NCBI RefSeq assembly: GCF_011207455.1
Contig: NZ_CP048877.1
Span: 1,232,576 to 1,296,575 of the forward strand
Length of the DNA stretch: 64,000 nt
Direction: 5' to 3'
Source: Thermosulfuriphilus ammonigenes
Lineage (GTDB): Bacteria > Desulfobacterota > Thermodesulfobacteria > Thermodesulfobacteriales > ST65
The position numbers and the translations under genes are program-made. Shown in pieces: positions 54,297 to 63,224 of this stretch (position 1 is the first letter of the stretch; each line of letters opens with the position of its first letter). The notes beneath the pieces are model-generated. The model worked only from the letters and a program-made list of their open reading frames with translations. It was not told the origin of the DNA and did not search any database.

Positions 54297-55625
54297 TTAA
54301 ACTCCAGGCCAGATAGTTAAGAGGGTACCGGGATAAAGGATCTTGGATTCCAATTGGTTCCAAGAGCGGAGATCTTCTAGACTTACACCAAAACGATTCG
54401 CAATTTTCCAAAGAGAATCTCCCTTTTTAACCATATAAATGATCGGCCTCTTAGAACCGTGGGAGGCAAGAGCCTTACCTGGGGCCTTGGCCAGATAAAA
54501 AACCTGGGTCTGGACAGGGATCCGCAGGAGCTGACCAGCTCGGACGCGATATCTCTTGAGCCTGTTAGCCCGAGCTATAGTTCTCATAGAGACTTTATAA
54601 CGACGAGCTATCTTGCGCAGACTTTCTCCCCGAACTACCCGATGTTTTCTGATCTCACGAACTACGTAGAATCTAACCCGAGGCAGATTGGCCAAAACCA
54701 TCTGCCCTCGGCCAACAGGAACTTTTATCGTCCAGTGTCGGGCATATTTGGGAGTCCGTCCGCGACGCAATTCAGCATTCAGAAGGCGGATAGTTTGATA
54801 ATCTACTCCTGCTGCTAAGGCTATCGCTTTAAGAGAGATGTTTCCTGGAACTTCTATCTTTTCATATTCTAGAGGAGGAAGATATTTAACATCGGTAAAG
54901 CCATATTTTTCTGGATTTTTAGCAATAAGAATAGCGGCTATTAAGGCGGGAACATAGTTTTTGGTTTCCCTTTTAAGATAGCGATATTTGGCCAGTTCCC
55001 AAAAATCTTTCGTCTTATAGCGCCTTATAGCCTTACGGATCTTAGTCTCTCCGGCATTGTAACCAGCCGAAGCCAGATGCCAGCACTCAAACTCCTGATA
55101 AAGATCCAGGAGATATCTGGCCGCCGCCTTTGTGGCCTTTTCTGGATCTCGCCTCTCGTCTATCCAGTAGTTGACTTTGAGTCCATAGCGCCTGGCTGTG
55201 CCTTTGATAAACTGCCACATACCTACGGCCCGGGCTCGAGAATAAGCAAAGGGATTAAAACCACTCTCAATCATAGCCAGATAGGCCAAATCTTCTGGTA
55301 AACCATATTCCCGAAAAATGCGCTTGATCATTGGAAGATAACGAGTCGAACGAGAGAGCCAGAGTTTAAAAACCTCTCGTTGGGAAGTCTGATAAAGTTC
55401 TATAAAATATTGAACTTTTTCATTGAGAGTGAGGGGGAGATTTGCTCCCTGAAAGGCACTACTATCAAAGAGCTCCCCTTCTTCGCTTTCATCTTCAGCC
55501 TCTCCGGTCAAAGAAGAATAGTCTGGAGAAACCTCTAAAGAAGTCAATGAAGTTTTAGAACTGGCGAGAATCTCTGCCGTGGAGAGGAAGAGAACGAGCA
55601 AAGCCACTATAATACCTAGACGCAT
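54297..55625 (-). CDS. mltD: membrane-bound lytic murein transglycosylase D-like with LysM domains
   Basis: The protein (442 residues from the ATG at 55625, preceded by GGGAGGAGAG) has a signal peptide, a lytic transglycosylase domain with the catalytic region IESGFNPFAYS and GMWQFIKGTA and the AGYNAG motif, then two LysM modules: HRVVRGESLRKIARRYKVS near 340-375 and YMVKKGDSLWKIANRFGVS near the end. MltD-type enzymes cleave peptidoglycan glycan strands. It has no lipobox, so it may be periplasmic. A longer frame to 55658 is not favoured. Confidence 0.9.
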   Translation of the reverse strand: MRLGIIVALLVLFLSTAEILASSKTSLTSLEVSPDYSSLTGEAEDESEEGELFDSSAFQGANLPLTLNEKVQYFIELYQTSQREVFKLWLSRSTRYLPMIKRIFREYGLPEDLAYLAMIESGFNPFAYSRARAVGMWQFIKGTARRYGLKVNYWIDERRDPEKATKAAARYLLDLYQEFECWHLASAGYNAGETKIRKAIRRYKTKDFWELAKYRYLKRETKNYVPALIAAILIAKNPEKYGFTDVKYLPPLEYEKIEVPGNISLKAIALAAGVDYQTIRLLNAELRRGRTPKYARHWTIKVPVGRGQMVLANLPRVRFYVVREIRKHRVVRGESLRKIARRYKVSMRTIARANRLKRYRVRAGQLLRIPVQTQVFYLAKAPGKALASHGSKRPIIYMVKKGDSLWKIANRFGVSLEDLRSWNQLESKILYPGTLLTIWPGV

Positions 55626-55760
55626 ATCTCTCCTCCCTCGCCACAAAGGGTTCACCATTGTGCATTCCTAGCCTATTTGGCCCTTAGTGTCAAAGATTTT
55701 ATAGGAGCTCAATTCTATCTTGCCTTAAAAAAGAGAATCTGTATTTTTAATGATCGGTTT

Positions 55761-56675
55761 ATGAAAAAGATTCTTTTAGCCCACTTTTGTTTGTTTTTGG
55801 TTTTTCTCTCGCCAGTCCAGGCTCTCCAGGTTTATACGCTAAAGGAGGGAAGCGATCTTGTAGGAGAGATAAAAACCTATATCCTCAAAGAAGAGGACAC
55901 CCTTTTAGATGTCGCGAGGGCCTTTGATTTAGGCTACAATCAGATTGTAGCGGCCAATCCAGATATTGATCCCTGGATTCCCCCCCCCGGAAAAAAAATT
56001 ATTATTCCTTCAGCCTATGTTCTTCCTAATGTTCCCCGGGTTGGGATCATTATCAATCTGGCTGAAATGAGACTATATTATTTCCGTCAAAAAAACGGGG
56101 CACACCTTGTCTATACTTCTCCGGTAGGGGTGGGAAAAGAAGGTTATCTCACCGAATTAGGAATCTATACAATTGTTAATAAAGCCAAAAACCCAACCTG
56201 GTTCGTCCCGGCTTCTATCAGGGCCGTGGAACCCGACTTACCAGAGAGAGTACCTCCCGGTCCAGATAATCCTTTAGGTGATTACATTATGCATCTTTCC
56301 CGAGGAAGCTATGCTATCCATGGTACTAACAAACCCTGGGGCGTAGGAAGACGAGTAAGTCACGGGTGTATTAGGCTTTATCCCGAAGATATAGAAAAGC
56401 TTTTTCCTTTAGTAAACTTAGGAACCCCTGTAAATATTATCTATCAGCCCATCAAGGTAGGACGAAAAGGGTATGATATATATGTTCAGGTCTTTAGAGA
56501 TTTCGAAAAAAAAATCTCTGACCCCTTTTTTTATACCCTTGGTCTTTTAGCCCGATATGGCCTTTCAGGCGAAATAGATTTCTTTCTTCTACGTCGGGCC
56601 TTAAAAGAAAAGACGGGGGTTCCGGTTCTCATATCCCGCCCCCGGAACCCCGAACTGACCGAAAATGATCGCTGA
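55761..56675 (+). CDS. L,D-transpeptidase (YkuD) with LysM-like N-terminal domain
   Basis: The protein (304 residues from the ATG at 55761) has a signal peptide (KKILLAHFCLFLVFLSPVQA), a LysM-like part (ILKEEDTLLDVARAFDLGYN to IIIPSAYVL) and a YkuD domain ending with HGTNKPWGVGRRVSHGCIRLY, with the catalytic Cys and His. These enzymes form 3-3 crosslinks or attach lipoproteins to peptidoglycan. The longer frame from 55677 starts with TTG and lacks a clear RBS. It converges with the lipoprotein gene (3-base gap). Confidence 0.88.
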   Translation: MKKILLAHFCLFLVFLSPVQALQVYTLKEGSDLVGEIKTYILKEEDTLLDVARAFDLGYNQIVAANPDIDPWIPPPGKKIIIPSAYVLPNVPRVGIIINLAEMRLYYFRQKNGAHLVYTSPVGVGKEGYLTELGIYTIVNKAKNPTWFVPASIRAVEPDLPERVPPGPDNPLGDYIMHLSRGSYAIHGTNKPWGVGRRVSHGCIRLYPEDIEKLFPLVNLGTPVNIIYQPIKVGRKGYDIYVQVFRDFEKKISDPFFYTLGLLARYGLSGEIDFFLLRRALKEKTGVPVLISRPRNPELTENDR

Positions 56676-56678
56676 GGC

Positions 56679-57035
56679 CTATTTTTTGAGACCTTTAATA
56701 AAAATCCTTTCTGTCTTTTTAGAGATGGCCTCGGCCCTTTCAGCCGCACTTACGGCCCGGTTTGTGGCTGCATCGGCCCGATCAGCCGCCATCTCGGCCG
56801 CTTTAGCCGCAGCTTCAGCTCTCTGGGCTGCAGCCTCCAATCTGCTTGCCAGTTCTTCTAAACGGGCACTAGCCGCTTCAGCCCGGGCCGCTGCTTCTTT
56901 GGCCTCCCTGGAGGCCTGTATCGCCGATTCTACCAAGGCCCTATCGCTCTTAGACAGACCACAGCCTGCAGGTAAGACCAACAGGGATGCCAAACCTAAA
57001 GACGCTGCAAGATACCGCCAAGACTTTACGTGCAC
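56679..57035 (-). CDS. alanine-rich coiled-coil lipoprotein, Lpp-like
   Basis: The 118-residue protein has a lipoprotein signal with LPAGC (Cys25), then about 80 residues rich in Ala and Glu with heptad spacing (AKEAAARAEAASARLEELAS, AAEMAADRADAATNRAVSAA), and a C-terminal KGLKK. This resembles Braun's lipoprotein: a coiled coil whose terminal lysine can be bound to peptidoglycan. The lipobox is slightly imperfect (Pro at -3). The GTG start has GGAAGGAGGG upstream. It lies between two L,D-transpeptidase genes. The region is richer in GC than its flanks. Confidence 0.8.
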   Translation of the reverse strand: MHVKSWRYLAASLGLASLLVLPAGCGLSKSDRALVESAIQASREAKEAAARAEAASARLEELASRLEAAAQRAEAAAKAAEMAADRADAATNRAVSAAERAEAISKKTERIFIKGLKK

Positions 57036-57060
57036 GTCTATCCCTCCTTCCCTAAAAAGT

Positions 57061-58041
57061 ATGCCTACTTTTTACCAGCCAATAATCAAATATTTCAAGT
57101 TAATTTTGTCTATCCTAGTAGTAATCGGATATGAAACATCAATTTGGGCTTTTAATGATTATCCTCAAAAGTTAATTGTTATTCGAAAAGATACCCGCAC
57201 ATTATCTACATATTTAAATGGAAAATTAAAAGAACAATTTCCTATTTCTTTGGGATTGGATCCGATTTCAGCCAAGACAAAATCTGGAGATGGAGCTACT
57301 CCAGAAGGTTTTTATACTGTAACCTATAAAAAATTTCGGAGTCGTTTCTATCGCTTTTTGGGTCTATCCTATCCTAATCTCCATGACGCCGATCAGGCCT
57401 ATTTGGCAGGGATAATATCCCGAGATGATTATCAGCTCATCTGGGAAAAGACAAAGAAAGGGCTACCTCCTCCGGGAAAAACACCTTTAGGAGGTGGAGT
57501 TGGAATTCATGGAGGCGGGCTTCTTAAAGACACAAAAGATGGAGATAAAATTCGAGACTGGACAGAGGGTTGTATAGCCTTGAAAAATAAAGATATGGAA
57601 AAACTTTTTGCCTGGGCAGAAATAGGAACCCCGGTGCTGATTCTTAACGCTCGAAGAAGTTTTTTTGATCAACTAAAAAGCCTTTCTATTTTAGAAAATC
57701 GTCTGAGTTCGGGATTACCTATCAAAAACTACACCCAAAAATGGAGGGGAGAATTCATTCTTGGCCCTTTTAAAGTAAAAAGCATTCTCCAAGAAACTTT
57801 AGATTATCAGCGCTCCATAGAGCTCCTCATCTATCAAGATGATCGTCTTCTTACCTATATATATGATCACAATGGAGATGGAATTTTAGGATACCGAGAC
57901 TCTCTTATTCATTATCAAAAGGGTTATTCCTTGAATTACAAAAATATAAAAGATCTTTTTCTCCACTATCCCCCTCTACCTAAAAATTTTCTAATGGTTG
58001 ACAGTGAGAAAAAGACCATGAAAATTTCTGCCCAAAAATGA
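57061..58041 (+). CDS. L,D-transpeptidase-like protein (YkuD)
   Basis: The protein (326 residues from the ATG at 57061) has an N-terminal hydrophobic signal or anchor (IIKYFKLILSILVVIGY), a YkuD domain with GIHGGG and WTEGCIALKNKDM (catalytic Cys), and a C-terminal extension of about 140 residues (LIYQDDRLLTYIYDHNGDG). An open frame upstream of 57061 lies on top of the lipoprotein gene and is not used. No Shine-Dalgarno is present. The gap to the divergent lipoprotein gene is only 25 bases. The sequence here begins to be AT-rich. Confidence 0.82.
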   Translation: MPTFYQPIIKYFKLILSILVVIGYETSIWAFNDYPQKLIVIRKDTRTLSTYLNGKLKEQFPISLGLDPISAKTKSGDGATPEGFYTVTYKKFRSRFYRFLGLSYPNLHDADQAYLAGIISRDDYQLIWEKTKKGLPPPGKTPLGGGVGIHGGGLLKDTKDGDKIRDWTEGCIALKNKDMEKLFAWAEIGTPVLILNARRSFFDQLKSLSILENRLSSGLPIKNYTQKWRGEFILGPFKVKSILQETLDYQRSIELLIYQDDRLLTYIYDHNGDGILGYRDSLIHYQKGYSLNYKNIKDLFLHYPPLPKNFLMVDSEKKTMKISAQK

Positions 58042-58056
58042 TTTAGGAGGAAAAAA

Positions 58057-58905
58057 ATAGAGATAGTAACCTCTATCGAAAAAATGACTCAAATAAGCCT
58101 TAAGTGGCGGAAAGAAGGCCAAAAAATAGCCTTCGTTCCCACGATGGGTTATTTCCATGAGGGTCATTTAAGCCTGATGCGCTTGGCTAGAAAAAAGGGA
58201 GATCGTTTGGTAGTCAGTGTTTTTGTTAATCCTACTCAGTTCGGTCCCCAAGAAGATTTTGAAAAATATCCCAGAGATAAAAAAAGAGACATAGAATTAG
58301 CTAAGAAAGAAGGAGTCGATGTCCTTTTTTGTCCCTCTAAAGAAGAAATGTATCCTCCAGAATATCAGACTTATGTTGAGGTAACAGAACTTTCTCGTCC
58401 TCTTTGTGGAGAGAGTCGTCCTGGCCATTTTCGAGGAGTAGCTACTGTTGTTTTAAAATTATTTAATATAATCCGTCCTCATTTGGCGGTCTTCGGGGAA
58501 AAAGATTATCAACAACTTTTAGTAATAAAAAAAGTGGTTCAAGATTTAAATCTTTCGGTAGAAATTGTTTCCCATCCTATAGTAAGAGAGATAGACGGTT
58601 TAGCTATGAGTTCGCGAAATGTCTATCTATCTTCTGAAGAAAGAAAATCTGCTCTTTCTCTATTCAAAAGTCTTAAATTAGCTCAAGAATTAGTTAAAAA
58701 AGGAGAAAGAAATAGTGATAAAATTCGAAAAATAGTTAGAGATTTTATTCTCTCTCATCCATATACTAAAATAGATTACATTGAACTTAGGGATCCCAAA
58801 AATTTAATTGAAAAAAAAGAAATATCCGGACCAACTCTTTTAGCCATAGCTATATTTGTAGGACAAACTAGATTAATAGATAATATTATTTTGGAGATAG
58901 ACTAA
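58057..58905 (+). CDS. panC: pantothenate synthetase, apparent ATA start
   Basis: PanC joins pantoate and beta-alanine to make pantothenate. The chain has VPTMGYFHEGHLSLM, VNPTQFGP, RPGHFRGVATVV and FGEKDYQQ, all conserved in PanC. The first ATG (58084) gives 273 residues, but AGGAGG at 58045-58050 is best placed for an ATA at 58057, from which the protein begins IEIVTSIEKMTQISLKWRKE, matching the usual PanC N-terminus (MEIITSVEEM). Initiation at ATA is rare in bacteria. The gene is followed by panD. Confidence 0.88.
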   Translation: MEIVTSIEKMTQISLKWRKEGQKIAFVPTMGYFHEGHLSLMRLARKKGDRLVVSVFVNPTQFGPQEDFEKYPRDKKRDIELAKKEGVDVLFCPSKEEMYPPEYQTYVEVTELSRPLCGESRPGHFRGVATVVLKLFNIIRPHLAVFGEKDYQQLLVIKKVVQDLNLSVEIVSHPIVREIDGLAMSSRNVYLSSEERKSALSLFKSLKLAQELVKKGERNSDKIRKIVRDFILSHPYTKIDYIELRDPKNLIEKKEISGPTLLAIAIFVGQTRLIDNIILEID

Positions 58906-58907
58906 AA

Positions 58908-59297
58908 ATGTATAGAAAATTTCTAAAAGCCAAAATTCATAGAGTAACTCTTACCGAAGCTAATCTTAATTATGAAGGAAGTTTAACTTTAGACCCTTTA
59001 CTTATTGAAGCCGCTGGAATTGCTCCTTTTGAAGCTGTTCAGGTCTATAATCTGGCTAATGGAGCCAGATTTGAAACTTATGTTATAGAAGGAGAGAGAG
59101 GATCAGGAAAAGTATGTCTAAACGGAGCAGCTGCCAGAATGGGAATTCCGGGAGATCTTTTAATTATCGCGACTTATACCTATTATACTCCTCAAGAACT
59201 AGCAGAAGCTTCAGTAAATCTTGTCTTTGTTGATAATTATAATCGTGTAGTTTCAGTTAAAAAAGAACCTATCTTAACAAAAACATCTCCGATATGA
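58908..59297 (+). CDS. panD: aspartate 1-decarboxylase
   Basis: PanD makes beta-alanine from aspartate; it cleaves itself to form a pyruvoyl group. The 129-residue protein has KAKIHRVTLTEANLNYEGSLTLD, with the Gly-Ser self-cleavage site near residues 24-25, then VYNLANGARFETYVI and GERGSGKVCLNGAAARMG. The ATG follows the panC stop by 2 bases. The sequence is AT-rich, as are its neighbours. Confidence 0.95.
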   Translation: MYRKFLKAKIHRVTLTEANLNYEGSLTLDPLLIEAAGIAPFEAVQVYNLANGARFETYVIEGERGSGKVCLNGAAARMGIPGDLLIIATYTYYTPQELAEASVNLVFVDNYNRVVSVKKEPILTKTSPI

Positions 59298-60610
59298 TGC
59301 GTCGATTCTTTCTGATTAGTCTAGGATGTCCCAAAAATAGAGTTGATAGTGAATATTGTTTAGGATTGTTTTCCGAAATAGGAGGAGAACTAGTTTTAAA
59401 TCCAGAAGATGCCGATTATGTCATTGTTAATACTTGTGCATTCATTCGTCCAGCCGTAGAAGAGTCTATAGAAACTATCCTTGAACTTGCTGAGTTAAAA
59501 AAAGAAAAGCAATTTAAACTTATTGTAAGTGGCTGTCTACCTGGACGATATAAAGAAGAATTAATTAAAGAATTACCAGAAGTAGATGCTTTTTTAGGAC
59601 CAGAGCCTTTTCACGAATTAAAAGAGGCCCTTGAGGCTCTCGAAAATGGTAAGAAGTATATCTCTCTTAATACTAAGAATTATAAAAAGAATAATCAAAT
59701 TCCAACTAGGATATCTAGTATTAGTCCCTTTTACGCCTATTTAAAAATAAGCGAAGGTTGTTCTAATAGTTGTTCATATTGTACCATTCCTTTAATAAGG
59801 GGGCCAAAAAGAAGTAGATCTTTTGATATTCTCGTTTCAGAAGCTCAAAAGTTAGTAGCATCGGGAATAAAAGAGATTATCATAGTAGGTCAAGATATTA
59901 CTGATTATAAATATCAAAATAAAGATCTTATTTCCCTACTTAAAGAATTAGATAAAATAGAAGACCTTAAATGGATAAGATTATTATATCTTCATCCCAA
60001 AAGAATAACTAAAAAACTTCTAGAACATATAAACTACAGTTCTAAAATAGTACCTTATTTTGATATACCTATACAGCATGCTTCAGACAGAATTTTAAAT
60101 CTTATGGGTAGAGGTTATAATCAAAAAGACTTAGAAAGTATATTTCAAAAAATTAGAAAAACAATTCCTAATGCCTCTTTAAGAACTACTGTTATGGTAG
60201 GGTTTCCTGGTGAGACAGATAAAGATTTTGAAGTGCTACTTAAATTTATAGAAAAAATAAAATTTGACCATTTAGGATCATTTATATTTTATCCAGAAGA
60301 GGGAACTCCAGCTGCTTTATATAAAAAACAAATTCCTTTAAAAATAAAGGAAGAAAGATATAAATTAATAATGGAAAAACAACAATTAATTTCATTAGAA
60401 AAAAACAAAGAAAAAGTAGGTAAAATAATAGATGTTTTAATTGAAGGAATATCTGAAGAAAAAGGAGACTTTATAGGAAGAGGTTATCATCAAGCCCCAG
60501 AAATAGACGGTTACACTTATATTAAAGCGAACTCTTTACAACTAGGAAATATTATCCCTATAAAAATAACAAATTTTAAAGAATATGATTTAATAGGAAA
60601 ACCAATTTAA
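59294..60610 (+). CDS. rimO: ribosomal protein S12 methylthiotransferase RimO
   Basis: RimO adds a methylthio group to an aspartate of ribosomal protein S12 using two iron-sulfur clusters. The 438-residue protein has SLGCPKNRVDSEY and CAFIRPAVEES (UPF0004 domain), the radical SAM CSNSCSYCTIP motif, and a C-terminal TRAM domain. Overlap with panD is 4 bases (ATGA). Its end overlaps the convergent DUF6485 gene by 4 bases. GC here is very low: 13 of 60 bases in the line at 60001-60060. Confidence 0.95.
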   Translation: MMRRFFLISLGCPKNRVDSEYCLGLFSEIGGELVLNPEDADYVIVNTCAFIRPAVEESIETILELAELKKEKQFKLIVSGCLPGRYKEELIKELPEVDAFLGPEPFHELKEALEALENGKKYISLNTKNYKKNNQIPTRISSISPFYAYLKISEGCSNSCSYCTIPLIRGPKRSRSFDILVSEAQKLVASGIKEIIIVGQDITDYKYQNKDLISLLKELDKIEDLKWIRLLYLHPKRITKKLLEHINYSSKIVPYFDIPIQHASDRILNLMGRGYNQKDLESIFQKIRKTIPNASLRTTVMVGFPGETDKDFEVLLKFIEKIKFDHLGSFIFYPEEGTPAALYKKQIPLKIKEERYKLIMEKQQLISLEKNKEKVGKIIDVLIEGISEEKGDFIGRGYHQAPEIDGYTYIKANSLQLGNIIPIKITNFKEYDLIGKPI

Positions 60611-60810
60611 ATAACTTTTTCTATAACTAATTTAGCAAAATGCTCAAAACTTCTATCATAAGTTTTTTCAAACTTGGAAGGAAAACAACATCCAGGAAGT
60701 TGTCTCATAGATAAGTGATATTTCAGACACTCACAACAGATACCTTTTTTAGGACAAGGCTCATAAGTACAGTTACAATGTTGAAGATTTTTTTCTTTTT
60801 GACATTCCAT
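60607..60810 (-). CDS. DUF6485 cysteine-rich small protein
   Basis: The 67-residue protein has nine cysteines, including HCNCTYEPCPKKGICCECLKYH and then LPGCCFP. The pattern matches DUF6485, a small family of unknown function in anaerobes, likely a metal-binding or iron-sulfur protein. It has AGGAGG upstream and lies 11 bases after gyrB on the minus strand. Confidence 0.8.
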   Translation of the reverse strand: MECQKEKNLQHCNCTYEPCPKKGICCECLKYHLSMRQLPGCCFPSKFEKTYDRSFEHFAKLVIEKVI

Positions 60811-60821
60811 AATAAAACCTC

Positions 60822-63215
60822 CTAAATATCTAATTCTCTAACTTCTAAAGCATGTGTTTGAATAAATTCACGTCTTGGTTCTACTTTATCTCCCATAAGT
60901 GTTGTAAATAACTCTTCAGCTTTTTCAGCATCACTTATATTTATTCTCAGTAAAGTTCTAGTTTCTGGATTCATTGTTGTTTGCCATAACTGATCAGGAT
61001 TCATCTCACCTAAACCTTTATATCTTTGAATTGTCAAATTTTTGATACCTTCAGTTCTTATCAAAGAAAGAAAGTTTTGCAAATTATCTAAAATAAATTC
61101 ATTATCTCTAATTTTTACCTTTAACTTTTTACCATAAAATGGCTTAATTTTTTGAAAAAGTTTATAGGCTTTATGATATTCTGGAATAAGAGGAATATCA
61201 GCTGATATATTAGCCGTTAAATATGACAAGTCTTTAGAAATAACGTTAAATTCATAGCCTGAAGGATGAGTTTTTGATGGTTTAATTTGACTAACTTTAT
61301 AATTTTTATTTCTCAAATAATTAGATAAAGATTCTACAAATTCTATCTGATTAAATTGATCTGCAGAAGAAACATCCATCTCCAAAAGAGAAATAATTAA
61401 ATCTATCCATAATCCTTTTTTAGAAACATCATTTATTGTTTTTATAAATAAAGAGAGATTTTTAAAAAGATCATTTAACATTTTTGGAGAAACTTCTTTA
61501 TCCTCAGGTAAAAAACTTACAGACATATTTTTTAAAGATCTCTTAAACAAGAATTCATCAAGAGCTTGATCATCTTTCAAATAAAATTCTTTTTTATTCT
61601 CCAAAATTCTATATAAAGGTGGTTGAGCAATAAATAAATAACCTCTCTCTATTAATTCAGGCATTTGTCTATAGAAAAAAGTTAATAAAAGAGTTCTTAT
61701 ATGAGCTCCATCTACATCAGCATCTGTCATTATAATAATTTTATGATAACGACATTTATCAGGATTAAAATCTTTAGGTCCTATACCTGTTCCCAAAGAA
61801 GCTACTAATTGTCTAATTTCTTCACTAGAAATCATCTTATCAAAACGAGCTTTTTCAACATTAAGAATTTTTCCACGAAGAGGAAGAATAGCTTGAAAAC
61901 GTCTATCTCTACCTTGTTTAGCACTTCCTCCAGCTGAATCTCCTTCTACAATAAATAATTCTCTAATCTCTGGATCTTTAGCTTGACATTCTGCTAATTT
62001 TCCTGCAACAAGAACATCAAAAGTTTCTGACTTTTTTCTAACTAATTCTCTAGCTCTTTTAGCTGCTTCACGGGCTCTAGCAGATTCAACCACTTTAGCT
62101 ATTATCTTTCTAGCTACACTAGGATTTTCTTCTAGATAAATTGAAAGACCTTCTGCGACAATAGATTCAACAACAGACTTAATCTCACTATTACCTAACT
62201 TTGTTTTAGTTTGACCCTCAAATTGAGGGTTAGGCATTCTTACAGAAACAACAGCAGAAAGACCTTCTCTTAAATCATCTCCTTCTAAACGAATTTTCAT
62301 AGATTTTGGTAAATTTTTATCATTATTTATATATTTATTGATACATTTTGTTAAAGCAGCCCTAAAACCAGATACATGAGTTCCACCTTCTTTTGTATGA
62401 ATATTATTTACATAAGAATATAGTTTTTCAGAGAAGCTATCATTATATTGAAAAGCGACCTCTACTTGTATAAAATCTCTATTACCAGAAATATATATAG
62501 GTTTAGGATGAATAACATCTTTTTTACGATTTAAATATTGAACAAATTCAACAATACCGCCTTTATAATGAAAAACATCTTCAGCTCCGGTTCTTTCATC
62601 TTTTAAAACAATTTTAATATTTTTATTTAAAAAAGCTAATTCCCTTAATCTAGATTGAAGAATTTCATATTTAAATTCTGTAGTTTCTTTAAAAATTTGA
62701 GGGTCAGGTTTAAAAGTAATAGAAGTACCCGTCTTTTTTGTTTTACCAACTTTTAAAAGAGGAGTAACAGGTTTACCTCTTTTGTATTCTTGTTTCCAAA
62801 TACAACCATCTCTTTTTACTTCAACTATTAACCATTCTGATAAAGCATTTACCACAGAAACACCAACACCATGGAGACCACCAGAAACTTTATAAATCTG
62901 ATTATCAAATTTTCCACCTGCATGTAACTTGGTCATTACAACTTCTAAAGCTGATATACCTTCAGTAGGATGAATATCAACCGGAATTCCACGACCATTA
63001 TCCTCAACAGTAACAGAATTATTTTTATGGATAGTCACCTTTATAAAAGAACAATATCCAGCTAAGGCTTCATCTATACTATTATCAAGAACTTCATAAA
63101 CGAGATGATGAAGTCCATCTTCACCAGTAGATCCTATATACATAGCAGGCCTTTTTCTTACTGCTTCCAAACCTGCTAAAACTTTTATATGAGTAGCATC
63201 ATATTTTTTAATCAT
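60822..63215 (-). CDS. gyrB: DNA gyrase subunit B
   Basis: GyrB supplies the ATPase of DNA gyrase. The 797-residue chain has the GHKL ATPase motifs ([39 protein letters not shown]), the transducer, TOPRIM ([34 protein letters not shown]), a Gram-negative-type insert of roughly 165 residues before the C-terminal end, and [18 protein letters not shown] near the end. The codon use is very AT-rich. The gene follows dnaN by 9 bases with no recF between. Confidence 0.97.
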   Translation of the reverse strand: MIKKYDATHIKVLAGLEAVRKRPAMYIGSTGEDGLHHLVYEVLDNSIDEALAGYCSFIKVTIHKNNSVTVEDNGRGIPVDIHPTEGISALEVVMTKLHAGGKFDNQIYKVSGGLHGVGVSVVNALSEWLIVEVKRDGCIWKQEYKRGKPVTPLLKVGKTKKTGTSITFKPDPQIFKETTEFKYEILQSRLRELAFLNKNIKIVLKDERTGAEDVFHYKGGIVEFVQYLNRKKDVIHPKPIYISGNRDFIQVEVAFQYNDSFSEKLYSYVNNIHTKEGGTHVSGFRAALTKCINKYINNDKNLPKSMKIRLEGDDLREGLSAVVSVRMPNPQFEGQTKTKLGNSEIKSVVESIVAEGLSIYLEENPSVARKIIAKVVESARAREAAKRARELVRKKSETFDVLVAGKLAECQAKDPEIRELFIVEGDSAGGSAKQGRDRRFQAILPLRGKILNVEKARFDKMISSEEIRQLVASLGTGIGPKDFNPDKCRYHKIIIMTDADVDGAHIRTLLLTFFYRQMPELIERGYLFIAQPPLYRILENKKEFYLKDDQALDEFLFKRSLKNMSVSFLPEDKEVSPKMLNDLFKNLSLFIKTINDVSKKGLWIDLIISLLEMDVSSADQFNQIEFVESLSNYLRNKNYKVSQIKPSKTHPSGYEFNVISKDLSYLTANISADIPLIPEYHKAYKLFQKIKPFYGKKLKVKIRDNEFILDNLQNFLSLIRTEGIKNLTIQRYKGLGEMNPDQLWQTTMNPETRTLLRINISDAEKAEELFTTLMGDKVEPRREFIQTHALEVRELDI

Positions 63216-63224
63216 TTTTTCACC

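Noticed and set aside
56700-57000. Tandem repeat or CRISPR-like pattern in the alanine-rich region
   Set aside because: The GC-rich periodicity comes from Ala/Glu heptad codons of a coiled coil; repeats are not regular and no spacers exist.
56665-57060. Upstream extension of the second L,D-transpeptidase frame (alanine/serine-rich)
   Set aside because: The extension is the antisense of the lipoprotein gene, and the signal-like N-terminus at 57061 fits a start there.
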